Origin: Amorphus orientalis
GTDB taxonomy: Bacteria; Pseudomonadota; Alphaproteobacteria; Rhizobiales; Amorphaceae
DNA length: 64,000 nt
Reading direction: 5' to 3'
NCBI RefSeq assembly: GCF_030814015.1
Contig: NZ_JAUSUL010000001.1
Location: forward strand, 1,392,001 to 1,456,000
The notes under the pieces were generated by a model. It saw nothing but the letters and a program-made list of their open reading frames with translations, made no database searches and had not been told where the DNA came from. Shown piece after piece: positions 41,014-49,889 of this stretch. Both the position numbers and the translations under genes were made by a program. The stretch's first letter is position 1; each line of letters opens with the position of its first letter.

Positions 41014-41142
41014 CGAAACGCACTAGGGACCGTTTCGCGGTTCTACCCGCCACGGGGCGGAAGACTCCCGAAAAACGGCCAGTCGCACAGGCTCAAAAGT
41101 TAGGTTGTCACGGTTGCCAGCCGGAGCGGTTCCGGTTGTCAC
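41014..41142. promoter_or_regulatory. Candidate packaging site (cos-like) upstream of terminase
   Basis: CGAAACG (41014-41020) and CGTTTCG (41031-41037) form a perfect hyphenated dyad with a 10-base centre. GGTTGTCAC is repeated exactly at 41103-41111 and 41134-41142, 31 bp apart and in phase on the helix. In lambda the cos nicking dyad and terminase-binding repeats lie in this position, just before the small terminase gene. Identification is by position and symmetry only. Confidence 0.35.
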
Positions 41143-41155
41143 CGCGCGCGAGTGA

Positions 41156-41770
41156 ATGGTGATGGATGACACTGCCTCGCACGTGATGGTCACACCGGGC
41201 GAGGTGGCAGAGCGGGACGGCGTGTCGAAGCAGGCCGTCACCAAGATCGTGCGCCAGCTGGTGGACAAGCACGACCTGCCGGTCGAGCGGGATGGTCGGG
41301 ACCGCATCGCTCGGTTCTCGCTTGCCCACTACGATCACCATCGCGGGCAATTCGCGAGCTCGGCCCGGACAACGGCCGCACGGGGATCTGCCGCAGGCGG
41401 AAAAGAAACCGCTGCAGCGAACTCGGATTCCCGTGACGAGGCGCTCCGTCGTGAAGCCTGGCTCCGCCTGGACCGAGCGGTGCTGCAGCAGCAGGAAGAG
41501 CTGAAGAAACTCGTCCGCGCCGACAAGCTTCAGGAAGGCCTGTCCGGCGCCGGCCGCAAGATCCAGAGCGTTGTGGCACGGCTTCCGAACCGCGCCGACG
41601 ACATGGCGCTCGCCGTCTCTCGCGAAGGGTCTCAGGGGCTTCGCACGTTGCTCCGGACGATCGCCGCCGAAATCAATCGCGAGATCGCGGACGAACTGGA
41701 TGCTCTGGCGCGGGCCGCGCCGGTGAATGACGATCGTATCGCGGACGAAAGCGAAGACACCGCCGCATGA
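41156..41770 (+). CDS. Terminase small subunit-like protein (Nu1-type)
   Basis: The product is 204 residues. A winged helix at the N-terminus (VTPGEVAERDGVSKQAVTKI, VRQLVDKHDLPVERDGRDR) is followed by a helical segment (LRLDRAVLQQQEELKKLVRA) and a C-terminal assembly helix. This is the layout of lambda gpNu1, which binds the packaging site and hands DNA to the large subunit. The TGA overlaps the ATG of the large terminase (ATGA). ATG 41162 is an alternative start. Confidence 0.8.
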   Translation: MVMDDTASHVMVTPGEVAERDGVSKQAVTKIVRQLVDKHDLPVERDGRDRIARFSLAHYDHHRGQFASSARTTAARGSAAGGKETAAANSDSRDEALRREAWLRLDRAVLQQQEELKKLVRADKLQEGLSGAGRKIQSVVARLPNRADDMALAVSREGSQGLRTLLRTIAAEINREIADELDALARAAPVNDDRIADESEDTAA

Positions 41771-43797
41771 CGCTCCACCTGCAGGGACATCATCCGGGCG
41801 CCGAAGCGCTGGTGGCGTCGACGCTTGCGCGCGCGATCCGTCCCGTGGCGCCGTTACCGTTTCGTGAGTGGCTCCCTCAGAACATCGTCCTCGTCGACGG
41901 ACCGAAGAAAGGCGAGTTCTGGTCGATCGACGACGCCCCCTATCTGGGGGCGATCGCGGACTGTCTCAGCGTCGAGGATCCGTGCACGCTCGTGACGGTG
42001 CGGAAGTCGCAGCAGACCGGTGTCTCGATCCTGGCACTCGCCTGGTGCCTCTACCTCGCCGAACTCGCTCCGGACAACATCCTCTACGCCCTGCCGTCCA
42101 TCGACTTTCTGCAGGACATCAACTCCCAGAAGCTCTCTCCGCTGATCGATGCGTGGCAGCGCGAGACCGGAAAAGAGATCATCTATCCGTCGATCAGCCG
42201 GTCCGGTGCCGGGTCGACAATCAACGAGAAACGCTTCGCGGGCGGCTCGCTTGCCCTCGCGAACGCGAACGTCGCCACCGACCTCTCCGGCGTGACCGAT
42301 CGGTACGGCGTGAAGGATGAGGTCTCCAAGTGGAAGACACACACGAGCGGTGACGATCCGGAGACGCTGTTCTTCGGTCGCTTCACGGCCTATCGGCGAA
42401 CCAAGGCCTACAAGGTCTTCGAGCTGTCCACGCCTGAAATCGACACCGGCGACGAGCTCGGTGAGGCGGAAGGCCATTGCCGCATCGACCGGTCTTTCAA
42501 GCGGTCCGACCAGCGTTTCTGGAACATTCGCTGCCCCGAATGCGGGTTCGAACAGAAGCAGTTCTTCGAGAACTTCATCCTCGATCGCGCGCATCCGCAT
42601 AAGTCGCGGTATCAGTGCGAGAACTGCACGCACGAGATTTCGGAGATCGAGCGGGTCGTTGCCGTTCGCGGTGGCCGGTTTGTTGCCACGAAAGAAGGTC
42701 CGGACCGGCATCCCGGCTTTCACGTCGATGCCTTCGACTCGCTCATGATGAGCTACGAGGCGATCGCCGAGGACGTGTTGTCCCACTCCAAGCCTGGCGG
42801 CCTCGGCGAAAAGGGGATCCACAATCTCGTCCTGGGCCTGCCGGTTCGCGAGAGGGGCAATGCTCCGGACTACGATCGGCTCATGGAGCGCCGCGAAGAC
42901 TATCCGGAAGGCGTGATCCCCGCCGACGGGCTGCTGGTCACCGCCGGCGCTGACATTCAGCACAACGGCATCTGGGTCGAGGTCGTCGCATTTGCCGAAG
43001 ATCGGCAGAGCTGGTCGATCGTGGTGCGCTTCTTCGAGGGCGCCACCGACGATCCGAGCCGAGGCGCCTGGACGGAGCTGGCTGACTTCTACCGGTCACC
43101 GCTGATCGACGTGTTCAAGCAGTCGCGCTTGATCGACATGCTTGCTGTCGACGGCAGCGATGGCGGCCGAATGAACCAGGCCCTTGAGTGGGCGCGTCGC
43201 CACCGGGACGCCGTCGCGATCAAGGGCCAGCCGGGCAGAGGCGTCGCCGCGATCGGGTTGCCGTCCAAGACGTCCATCCGGAAGACCGGCAAGCGGAAGC
43301 GCTTCGGCAGCGCCATGTTGTGGCCGGTCGGGACCTGGGGTCTCAAGTCCGAGTTGATGGCGAACCTGCACAAACCTGGACTGGCAGCGGGGGCCGATTT
43401 CGACCCGCCCGGCTACTGCCACTTCAGCCAGAACGTCAATTCGAAAGAGTACTTCATGCAGCTGACGGCCGAGAGCTTCGTTTCCGGCGTCGTCAAAGGC
43501 AAGTTCAAGGAGGAATGGAAGGTCCTGCGGCGGGACAACCATCTTCTCGATTGCCGCGTCTACGCCATGGCCATGGCGGAAAAGCTCGGCCTGACGACGA
43601 TGGGCCCGGAAGAATGGGCATCGCTTCGGGCGATGCGCCGGCCTTCGGGGCAGCCAGACCTTCTGACGCCGCTGCAGCATCGGCCGAAGGCAGATCGCGC
43701 ACCTGAGCCGCAGCCGGCTGCAGCCGATAAAGAGGCCAGGGGTCAACAGGAGAGCCCCGCATCCGAGCGACAGCGGCGCAAATGGGGCCAGCGGTGA
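41767..43797 (+). CDS. Terminase large subunit (GpA family)
   Basis: A 676-residue packaging motor. The N-terminal ATPase has the GpA-type VTVRKSQQTGVSILAL in place of a classical Walker A, and a Walker B-like segment DRYGVKDEVSKW. A zinc motif (RCPECGFEQ, CENCTHEI) lies near residue 270. The C-terminal nuclease shows VTAGADIQHNGIWVEVVAF and LAVDGSDGGRM, giving the metal-binding acidic residues. The lambda/GpA subfamily usually cuts at cos sites, so cohesive ends are expected. Confidence 0.94.
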   Translation: MTLHLQGHHPGAEALVASTLARAIRPVAPLPFREWLPQNIVLVDGPKKGEFWSIDDAPYLGAIADCLSVEDPCTLVTVRKSQQTGVSILALAWCLYLAELAPDNILYALPSIDFLQDINSQKLSPLIDAWQRETGKEIIYPSISRSGAGSTINEKRFAGGSLALANANVATDLSGVTDRYGVKDEVSKWKTHTSGDDPETLFFGRFTAYRRTKAYKVFELSTPEIDTGDELGEAEGHCRIDRSFKRSDQRFWNIRCPECGFEQKQFFENFILDRAHPHKSRYQCENCTHEISEIERVVAVRGGRFVATKEGPDRHPGFHVDAFDSLMMSYEAIAEDVLSHSKPGGLGEKGIHNLVLGLPVRERGNAPDYDRLMERREDYPEGVIPADGLLVTAGADIQHNGIWVEVVAFAEDRQSWSIVVRFFEGATDDPSRGAWTELADFYRSPLIDVFKQSRLIDMLAVDGSDGGRMNQALEWARRHRDAVAIKGQPGRGVAAIGLPSKTSIRKTGKRKRFGSAMLWPVGTWGLKSELMANLHKPGLAAGADFDPPGYCHFSQNVNSKEYFMQLTAESFVSGVVKGKFKEEWKVLRRDNHLLDCRVYAMAMAEKLGLTTMGPEEWASLRAMRRPSGQPDLLTPLQHRPKADRAPEPQPAAADKEARGQQESPASERQRRKWGQR

Positions 43798-45386
43798 GAG
43801 TTCCTTCCATCACTGGTCAGGGCCTCATTGCGCCACCGAAGGCTGATGCGGCAAGGCCGCGTCCAACAGCTCAGATGCTGCGCGACACCAAGTCGGGAAT
43901 TCTCGCGTCGCGACGGGTTGCGCTGCCGGATCACCGTTCGGAGGTTCGCCGGTCCTGGCGCGCCGCGGCTGCGCTGGCCATGGATTTCATTCAGAACTCC
44001 GGCACGTTGAAAGGGGCCTGCGACCAGGTCCTCGTCGACACCGTCGGCGTCGAGCTCGTGTTGTCGCCGCAACCGGATCTGTCGAAGCTCGGCTACGATC
44101 AGAAGGAAACCGACGAATGGTGCTCCCTGGTCAAGAAACGGTGGAAGCGCTTCGCGTGGAACCCGCACGAGTGCGACCAGCGCGGAAAACTGACCGTCCC
44201 GCAGATGGTCGATATCGGGCTGCGGTGGTATATCGCCTATGGCGAAATCACCGGGATGCTGTCCTACATGCCCCGCGCGATGCGTCGCCGGTACGGGATC
44301 ACGACCGGCACGAAAGTCCTCATGACGCCGCCGCATCGGTTGATGCAGGACACGATCGAGGCTGAAGGCCTCTATCAGGGAGTCTGGCACGACGAGAACG
44401 GCCGGCCGGTGGCCTACAAGTTCCGCGACCGCCGCGGCGGGATCGACGTTCCCGCCGTTTATCCGGCGATGGACGGGCAGGGCCGCCCGATCGTGCTGCA
44501 CATCTTCGACCCGGCGGACGCCGACGATGTCCGGGGCATCTCGCCGTTGACGCCTGCCTTTCGGCGCTACGCCATGTCGGAGGTACTCGACGACTCGGTC
44601 CTGCAGAGCTTCGTCCTGCAGAACATCATCTCGGTGATCCTGACCAGCCCGGCGCCATCGGCCGATGCCTTCGAAGGGCTCGAGGCGCTCGGGAGCAGCG
44701 AGCTGAAGCACGAGTTCGCGCAGTATTTCGGCGCGATGATGGACAAGGCAAAGGACAAGATCTCCGTCGGCGACGATCCCCGCGTCGTCTCGCTCGCGCC
44801 GGGGGAGGACCTGCATTTTCGAACACCGGCGACGCCCGGGCCGGACTATCTGCCCTTCAAGGCGGCGCTGTCCCGGGAGACGGCACGGGCGATCGGCTGC
44901 ACCCACGCATCGTTCTCGATGGATCACAGCGACGCGACCTATTCATCGACCAGGATGGAGACGGCGTCGATCTGGCCGATTGTGCTCCGCCGTCGAGAGC
45001 GGCTCGCCGCGCCACTCTGTCAGGTCATTTACGACGCATGGCTCGACGAGGAGATCGGCGAAGGGCGCATTCCGCTCAAGGGCGGGTATTCGGCATTCCA
45101 GGCCCATCGCGATGAAGTGTGCTGGGCCCAGTGGCAGGGGCCGGCCAAGCCCTCGGCCGACGACTACAAGAGCGCCCGTGCGTCGAGCGAGAGGCTTTCG
45201 AACGGGACCTCCTCGATCGAAATCGAGGCGGCGGAACTCGGCATCGATCCCGATGAGCTGTTCGAACAACGCGTCGCCGGACATCGCCGCTATGTCGAGG
45301 CCGGAATGCGCTCGCCCTATGACCGCGACGCGCCTGCGGCCTCGCCCGTCGATGACGAAGAGCGCAAGCGGACCGAAGCGGAATGA
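43794..45386 (+). CDS. Portal protein (lambda gpB type)
   Basis: The product is 530 residues. It forms the ring through which DNA enters the head. Landmarks of the lambda portal family are RSWRAAAALAMDFIQNSGTL, the DRRGGIDVPAVYPA loop and SVLRGI-like DADDVRGISPLTPA. The long helical clip/stem region has CTHASFSMDHSDATYSSTRM. I use GTG 43794, which overlaps the terminase stop (GTGA). A GTG-free extension to 43782 lies inside the terminase gene. Confidence 0.92.
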   Translation: MRVPSITGQGLIAPPKADAARPRPTAQMLRDTKSGILASRRVALPDHRSEVRRSWRAAAALAMDFIQNSGTLKGACDQVLVDTVGVELVLSPQPDLSKLGYDQKETDEWCSLVKKRWKRFAWNPHECDQRGKLTVPQMVDIGLRWYIAYGEITGMLSYMPRAMRRRYGITTGTKVLMTPPHRLMQDTIEAEGLYQGVWHDENGRPVAYKFRDRRGGIDVPAVYPAMDGQGRPIVLHIFDPADADDVRGISPLTPAFRRYAMSEVLDDSVLQSFVLQNIISVILTSPAPSADAFEGLEALGSSELKHEFAQYFGAMMDKAKDKISVGDDPRVVSLAPGEDLHFRTPATPGPDYLPFKAALSRETARAIGCTHASFSMDHSDATYSSTRMETASIWPIVLRRRERLAAPLCQVIYDAWLDEEIGEGRIPLKGGYSAFQAHRDEVCWAQWQGPAKPSADDYKSARASSERLSNGTSSIEIEAAELGIDPDELFEQRVAGHRRYVEAGMRSPYDRDAPAASPVDDEERKRTEAE

Positions 45387-45649
45387 CGATCTCGTCACTG
45401 GTCAAGATCGGCGGGGATACCGTCGATCTCGCGCGACCGTGCGACGTCGCGATGGCGCTCAAGAAAGTCGAACTCGCGATCGCATCGGGCGGGAAGGCTG
45501 AGACGGTTCGCTTCGGCGAAGACGAGGTGACCTTCACGCGCGCCAATCTGGCGCGGCTTTCGGAGATGATCCGCACCTACGAGGACCGATGTCAGCGAGC
45601 TGGCGGCGGATCGCGGCGACGCTTCGCGAAACCGATGACGTTCGGTTGA
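45383..45649 (+). CDS. Head-tail joining protein (gpW-like)
   Basis: The product is 88 residues. The C-terminal two-thirds match the lambda gpW pattern: KKVELAIASGGKAETVRFGE, VTFTRANLARLSEMIRTYED and a basic end. gpW plugs the portal after packaging. The start overlaps the portal stop (ATGA). It is slightly longer than lambda gpW (68 residues) because of an N-terminal strand. Confidence 0.75.
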   Translation: MTISSLVKIGGDTVDLARPCDVAMALKKVELAIASGGKAETVRFGEDEVTFTRANLARLSEMIRTYEDRCQRAGGGSRRRFAKPMTFG

Positions 45650-45664
45650 ACAAGGGACACCGAG

Positions 45665-46714
45665 ATGACGATCCTGCGCGACGGCGAGCTGATCCTCTAC
45701 GGCTATGTGGGGGACGACTTTTGGGGAGAGGGGTTTACCGCGAGTGCCGTTCTGGCAGCGCTGGCCGAGCACGGCCGCGACAATGATCTCGTGGTCAGGC
45801 TGAACTCCGGTGGCGGCATCATCGACGAGGGTGTCGCGATCTACAATGCGCTCGCGACCCACAAGGGAAACGTCCGTATCGAGATCGACGCCGTGGCGGC
45901 TTCGGCTGCGACCATCATCGCGATGGCCGGGGACGAAATCGTCATGAAAGCCGGGTCGATCATGATGATCCATGATCCGGCCAACATCACCTTCGGTACG
46001 ATCGCGGACCACGAAAAGACGATCGAACAGCTGTCCGCCTATGCCGCGCAGATGGTCTCGATCTACGCCGAACGCTCCGGGAACTCACCGGAGAGCGTTC
46101 GCGCCACCATGGAAGCGGAAACCTGGCTCACGGCCGATCAGGCTGTCGAGGCGGGTTATGCCGACAAGGCCGAGGCGGGGCAGGCAAAGGCGGTGGCAGC
46201 CTTCGATTTCCGCGTGTTCGCGAAAGCCCCTGATGACCTGAAAGCACTCGCGGAACGCAAGAACTGGACGTTCAAGGCCGACCACCGTGCGGGCGCATCC
46301 GCGTCCGGTGCGTCGCGTTCGAAAAAGGAGACCCACATGCCGGAAAACCCCAAGCCGGAGAAGACAACCGCCGAACTCGAAGAGGCGAACAAGCAGGCCG
46401 CCGATGCCGCGGTCACCGCCTACAAGGAGCGTCGCAAGGCGGTGATGAGCCTCGAGGAAGCGACGGGGCGTGAGAGCCTCGCCGAACACCTGGTGGAGTC
46501 GACCGAGCTCGATGTCGAGGCGATCAAGGCGACGCTTGCGGCCTCGCCGAAAGCCCAGGCCGAGGATCCGGAGCCGGATCCGGCGGCCTACGAGCGCGAA
46601 CGTCTCGCCACGGCCGGGCAGGCCCAGCCGGGCGCGAAGGCAACCGCCAAATCCGGACTGCACGACCGGATCACCAAGAAGATCGAAGGCCTGAAGCCGG
46701 CTGCTGCCGGCTGA
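45665..46714 (+). CDS. ClpP-type head maturation protease with C-terminal scaffold
   Basis: The product is 349 residues. The N-terminal 190 residues are an S14/ClpP-like protease: NSGGGIIDEGVAIYNAL, VAASAATIIAMAGDE with the catalytic Ser80, and MMIHDPAN with His103. The C-terminal 125 residues are charged and helical (TTAELEEANKQAADAA), as in scaffolding proteins, and can be made separately from ATG 46337. This copies lambda's gpC/Nu3 nested arrangement. AAGGGACACCGAG precedes the start. Confidence 0.9.
   Translation: MTILRDGELILYGYVGDDFWGEGFTASAVLAALAEHGRDNDLVVRLNSGGGIIDEGVAIYNALATHKGNVRIEIDAVAASAATIIAMAGDEIVMKAGSIMMIHDPANITFGTIADHEKTIEQLSAYAAQMVSIYAERSGNSPESVRATMEAETWLTADQAVEAGYADKAEAGQAKAVAAFDFRVFAKAPDDLKALAERKNWTFKADHRAGASASGASRSKKETHMPENPKPEKTTAELEEANKQAADAAVTAYKERRKAVMSLEEATGRESLAEHLVESTELDVEAIKATLAASPKAQAEDPEPDPAAYERERLATAGQAQPGAKATAKSGLHDRITKKIEGLKPAAAG
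46337..46714 (+). CDS. Internal in-frame start: capsid scaffold (Nu3-like)
   Basis: AAGGAG (46325-46330) lies 6 bases before an in-frame ATG at 46337 inside the protease gene. The product would be 125 residues of charged helix with a basic C-terminus (LHDRITKKIEGLKP), the kind that contacts capsid protein. The segment just before it is a low-complexity Ala/Ser linker (RAGASASGASRSKK), a natural domain boundary. The nested scaffold is inferred by analogy with lambda Nu3. Confidence 0.65.
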   Translation: MPENPKPEKTTAELEEANKQAADAAVTAYKERRKAVMSLEEATGRESLAEHLVESTELDVEAIKATLAASPKAQAEDPEPDPAAYERERLATAGQAQPGAKATAKSGLHDRITKKIEGLKPAAAG

Positions 46715-46813
46715 CGCCAGCCTCACCACCCCTCCATTCAATCGAGAGCAGGACGAACGGCCGTCGCGTCCGACGGGCGGTGATGTCGTGCGCCCAAATG
46801 ACAGGAGCGCTCA

Positions 46814-47518
46814 ATGCTTCCCCACTACAAGATGACCAAACCATCGAAGGTGTCTTCGCTGGTGGCTTTCGAGGCTGATCCGGAGCTGACCCGGGCGACC
46901 GGAACGCTTCTCGCTGGTGATGGCGCGGCGCGCACCATCAAGCTCGGCACGCTGGTCGGCAAGATCTCCGGGTCCGGTACCACGTCGGCGGAGACTGCAG
47001 CCGACGCCGGAAACACCGGCGATGGCACGCTGACCCTCGCCGATCCGGCCTTCACCGCCACGGCCATGCTCGGGGTCTACACGATCAACTGCACGACCGG
47101 CGGCGGCGACGGCACGTCGAAGTTCCGCGTCGAGGATCCGGCCGGCAATCTCGTCGGAACCGCGACAGGCGGGGCGGCCTTCAACAAGGCGATCAAGTTC
47201 ACGATTGCCGGCGGTTCGGCGGCCTTCGTGGAAGGCGATTCCTTTACGGTGACGCTGTCCCGCGCGGCCGGGGCCGATGACGACAAGATCGTCGCCTGGG
47301 ATCCGGACGCGACGGACGGCTCCGAGATTATTCGCGGCATCTCTCTTCGCGAGACGGTCGCGGAAAATGGCGCCGACAACGTCGACGGGGTCCTCTACCT
47401 GAAGCGCATGGCGACCCTCGTCGCGTCGAGCATCCTTTGGCCGGACGGCATCACGGATCCGCAGAAGTCTGCCGCGATTGCTGACATGGACGAGCGGCTC
47501 TTCATTTCCGTTCGCTGA
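46814..47518 (+). CDS. Head decoration protein (gpD/HDPD-like) with inserted domain
   Basis: The product is 234 residues. The first 50 and last 75 residues match lambda gpD-type proteins (RTIKLGTLVGKISGSGT; LVASSILWPDGITDPQKSAA). About 95 residues between them form an inserted Ig-like, beta-rich module (TLADPAFTATAMLGVYTINC, SAAFVEGDSFTVTLSRAAG), seen in other alphaproteobacterial phages. Such proteins brace the capsid surface after expansion. The gene lies directly before the major capsid gene as in lambda. Confidence 0.83.
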   Translation: MLPHYKMTKPSKVSSLVAFEADPELTRATGTLLAGDGAARTIKLGTLVGKISGSGTTSAETAADAGNTGDGTLTLADPAFTATAMLGVYTINCTTGGGDGTSKFRVEDPAGNLVGTATGGAAFNKAIKFTIAGGSAAFVEGDSFTVTLSRAAGADDDKIVAWDPDATDGSEIIRGISLRETVAENGADNVDGVLYLKRMATLVASSILWPDGITDPQKSAAIADMDERLFISVR

Positions 47519-47601
47519 CGGAAGTCCCCTCACAATTTCAGCCGCGTGATCTCCGGCAGGCCCGGAAGCGGCGACCCGTGTCCTCACGAAAGGAATGACC
47601 C

Positions 47602-48654
47602 ATGCCGGAGATCCTTCTCCCCTATACCGATGTCGAGCTGACCGAAGAGGTCAATCGGATCCCGAACACCTACGGTCTGCTGAACGAGCTGGGCCTCGCA
47701 CCGAACGAGCCGAAGGGCTCGATCTATGTCCGTATCGAGTACCGCGACGGGCAGATCTACGTTCTCGCCGCGGCGGAGCGTGGCGGTCCGGCCGAGGTGG
47801 GCCCGGGCGATACCGAAAACGGCATCATCCTCCAGATCCCGCACTTCCCCCACCTGGACAAGATCTCGGTCGACGACATCGACGGCGTGCTTGAGGTCGT
47901 CAACGGTGAAGTCACGCCCGGCTCGCTGGAGCGGGAGACCGCAAACAAGCTGATGACGATCCGCAACAAGCACTCGATCACGCGGGAATATGTCCGCCTC
48001 GGCATGCTCAAGGGGCTGATCAAGGACGGCCGCGGCCGGACGCTCTACGATCTCTTCGATCTGTTCGGGATCAGCAAGAAGACGGTGGACTTCACGCTCG
48101 GCACCGACACGGTGGACATCGTCGAGAAGTGCGAAGAGGTGCGCGACCACGTCATGGTCAATCTCAAGGGAGAGACCATGAACGGCATCGAGGCAATCGT
48201 CTCCTCGAGCTTCTTCTCCAAGCTGATCAAGCACCCGAAAGTCGAAAAGTTCTGGATCAATGCCCAGAACGCCGCTCTGCACACGACGATCGGCCGGGAC
48301 TATCGCGGCAACAACTGGGGCCGCGTGTTCGAGTTCGGCGAGATCACGTTCCGCGAGTACAAGGGCTCGCTGCCGGTGCGCTCTCCGTCCGGCGCGATTT
48401 CGCAGGAGGCCAACGTGGCGGCGGGGAAAGGGCACGCCTTCCCGACCGGGACCCAGTCCATGTTCCGCACCTTCGACGGCCCCGTCTATCACATCGAGCG
48501 CGCAAACCGCCCGATCGACGAAGGGTCCGAGCCGATCTTCATCTCCACCAAGGTGCTCGACCACGGTGAAGGGATCGAGCTGAAGTCCCAGTCGAACATG
48601 CTGGCTGTGTGCAAGCAGCCCGAGTGCCAGGTCGAGCTGACGACGTCGAACTGA
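47602..48654 (+). CDS. Major capsid protein (gpE family)
   Basis: The product is 350 residues, near lambda gpE (341). Family blocks include NRIPNTYGLLNELGLAPNEP, the long helix region RETANKLMTIRNKHSITREY, LYDLFDLFGI and the C-terminal NRPIDEGSEPIFISTKVLDH with CKQPECQVEL. It builds the HK97-fold capsid shell. AAAGGAATGACCC precedes ATG 47602. An 83-base gap separates it from the decoration gene. Confidence 0.95.
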   Translation: MPEILLPYTDVELTEEVNRIPNTYGLLNELGLAPNEPKGSIYVRIEYRDGQIYVLAAAERGGPAEVGPGDTENGIILQIPHFPHLDKISVDDIDGVLEVVNGEVTPGSLERETANKLMTIRNKHSITREYVRLGMLKGLIKDGRGRTLYDLFDLFGISKKTVDFTLGTDTVDIVEKCEEVRDHVMVNLKGETMNGIEAIVSSSFFSKLIKHPKVEKFWINAQNAALHTTIGRDYRGNNWGRVFEFGEITFREYKGSLPVRSPSGAISQEANVAAGKGHAFPTGTQSMFRTFDGPVYHIERANRPIDEGSEPIFISTKVLDHGEGIELKSQSNMLAVCKQPECQVELTTSN

Positions 48655-48667
48655 CGTCGCGCCCGTC

Positions 48668-49051
48668 ATGCCCCTGGATGCCCCATTTCAGTCTCTCCGC
48701 GACGATATCGCCGCGGAGGTCGATGCCGTCTTCGCCGAACCCGTGCGGATTTCATTCCTGAAGCGCGGCGTTGTCGATCCCGACCGCGCGATGATCCAGA
48801 TCGACGCACCCCTGCGCGTCGGCGACGTCGAGATGGGGGACATGTCCGGCGGGCGGACCTCCGACTGGTCGACCCAGATCGCCGGCAGTACAGCCGTGTT
48901 GTCGATCGCTTGGGCCACCTATAGCGGGCCGGAGATCCGCAAGGGCGACCGGGTGAAGGCCTTGGCGCGCGCCGGTGAGCCGTGGTTCGAGGTGAAAGCG
49001 GTCGGCGATCGCAAAGCCTCCCGGCTGATCGTCTATCTCGGGAACGCCTGA
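48668..49051 (+). CDS. Head-tail joining protein (gpFII-like)
   Basis: The product is 127 residues and beta-rich (FAEPVRISFLKRGVVDPDRA, AVLSIAWATYSGPEIRKGDR, VKAVGDRKASRLIVYLG). Size, order and pattern match small joining proteins that follow the capsid gene. The assignment rests mostly on position. It is followed after one base by the next gene. Confidence 0.65.
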   Translation: MPLDAPFQSLRDDIAAEVDAVFAEPVRISFLKRGVVDPDRAMIQIDAPLRVGDVEMGDMSGGRTSDWSTQIAGSTAVLSIAWATYSGPEIRKGDRVKALARAGEPWFEVKAVGDRKASRLIVYLGNA

Positions 49052-49052
49052 G

Positions 49053-49889
49053 ATGAGTTTCGTGCGGATGGGGCTGCGGATCGCGGCGGTAGAGGCGGTC
49101 AAGGGCGCGACCCTGATCGGGGACCGGGTGCTCGACAGCGAAATCGCGGCGCTGTCGACAGATGCGAACGGTGCGATCCGGACGGACCAGGAAAAGCCGT
49201 TCATCTCCATCTACACCGACGATGGAGAGATGGTGCTGGATAGCGGAGCTCCTGGCGGGCTTCACGAGAACGGCACGATCGATCTCGTCTTCGAGATGGG
49301 TATTGCCGCGTCGATGACGGTGCGCAATCCGGAGACAGGCGAAAGCGAGGTCCTGACCGGCGTTCCGGCGACCGATCGTGCCTTTGAAGTGCACGCGGAC
49401 CTGGTCTGCCGGCAGATCGCCGACGCGCTTGCCGACCGGACCAATCCGTGGGCGGAGGTTTTCCGAGGGCTGCGGGCTCGGGTCCTCAAGGTGAGGCGGG
49501 CCCGGGCGAACTCCACCGAACACGCGGCCCGGCTTGCCGCGGCCCAGCTCAAGGTGACGGTCGAGCTGATCGACGATCCGGCACTTGGCGTTCCGATCGA
49601 TCCCGACCTCCCGTTCGGCCGGCTCCTGGCCTTGATGGAGACGTCCGAGGATCCGGTGTTGTCGCCGACGGCCGCCCTGATCCGGGCTCATCTCGCTGGC
49701 TACCGGGAGCCCTGGCGAGTGGTTCAGGAGCAAAGCGGGCTCGGCAGTCGCGAGCTTGCTGCGCTCGGCCTGGGACCGATCGACTGGACGCTCGGTGATG
49801 ATGACGAATTGCCGACCGGCCAGTCCGCGACCATCGAGATGGCCGGCCGCGCTGGCGTGGACGTTTCCGCTGATCCTGAGGGTGAGTGA
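49053..49889 (+). CDS. Hypothetical structural protein (head-tail interface)
   Basis: The product is 278 residues and I do not recognise a named family. Early strands (KPFISIYTDDGEMVLDSG, GTIDLVFEMGIAASMTV) and a helical second half (AEVFRGLRARVLKVRRARAN) suggest a neck or tail-terminator protein. It sits between the head-joining gene and baseplate gene V, where P2-like phages have tail-completion genes R/S. GpR/S-like function is an inference. Confidence 0.6.
   Translation: MSFVRMGLRIAAVEAVKGATLIGDRVLDSEIAALSTDANGAIRTDQEKPFISIYTDDGEMVLDSGAPGGLHENGTIDLVFEMGIAASMTVRNPETGESEVLTGVPATDRAFEVHADLVCRQIADALADRTNPWAEVFRGLRARVLKVRRARANSTEHAARLAAAQLKVTVELIDDPALGVPIDPDLPFGRLLALMETSEDPVLSPTAALIRAHLAGYREPWRVVQEQSGLGSRELAALGLGPIDWTLGDDDELPTGQSATIEMAGRAGVDVSADPEGE

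Noticed and set aside
40313-41026. 237-codon frame overlapping the minor tail protein Z-like gene
   Set aside because: The competing frame at 40389 gives a family match and sensible composition; this one is Arg-rich shadow.
41014-41037. Intrinsic terminator at the CGAAACG/CGTTTCG dyad
   Set aside because: The loop is 10 bases and no T-run follows in either direction; a packaging or protein-binding site fits better.
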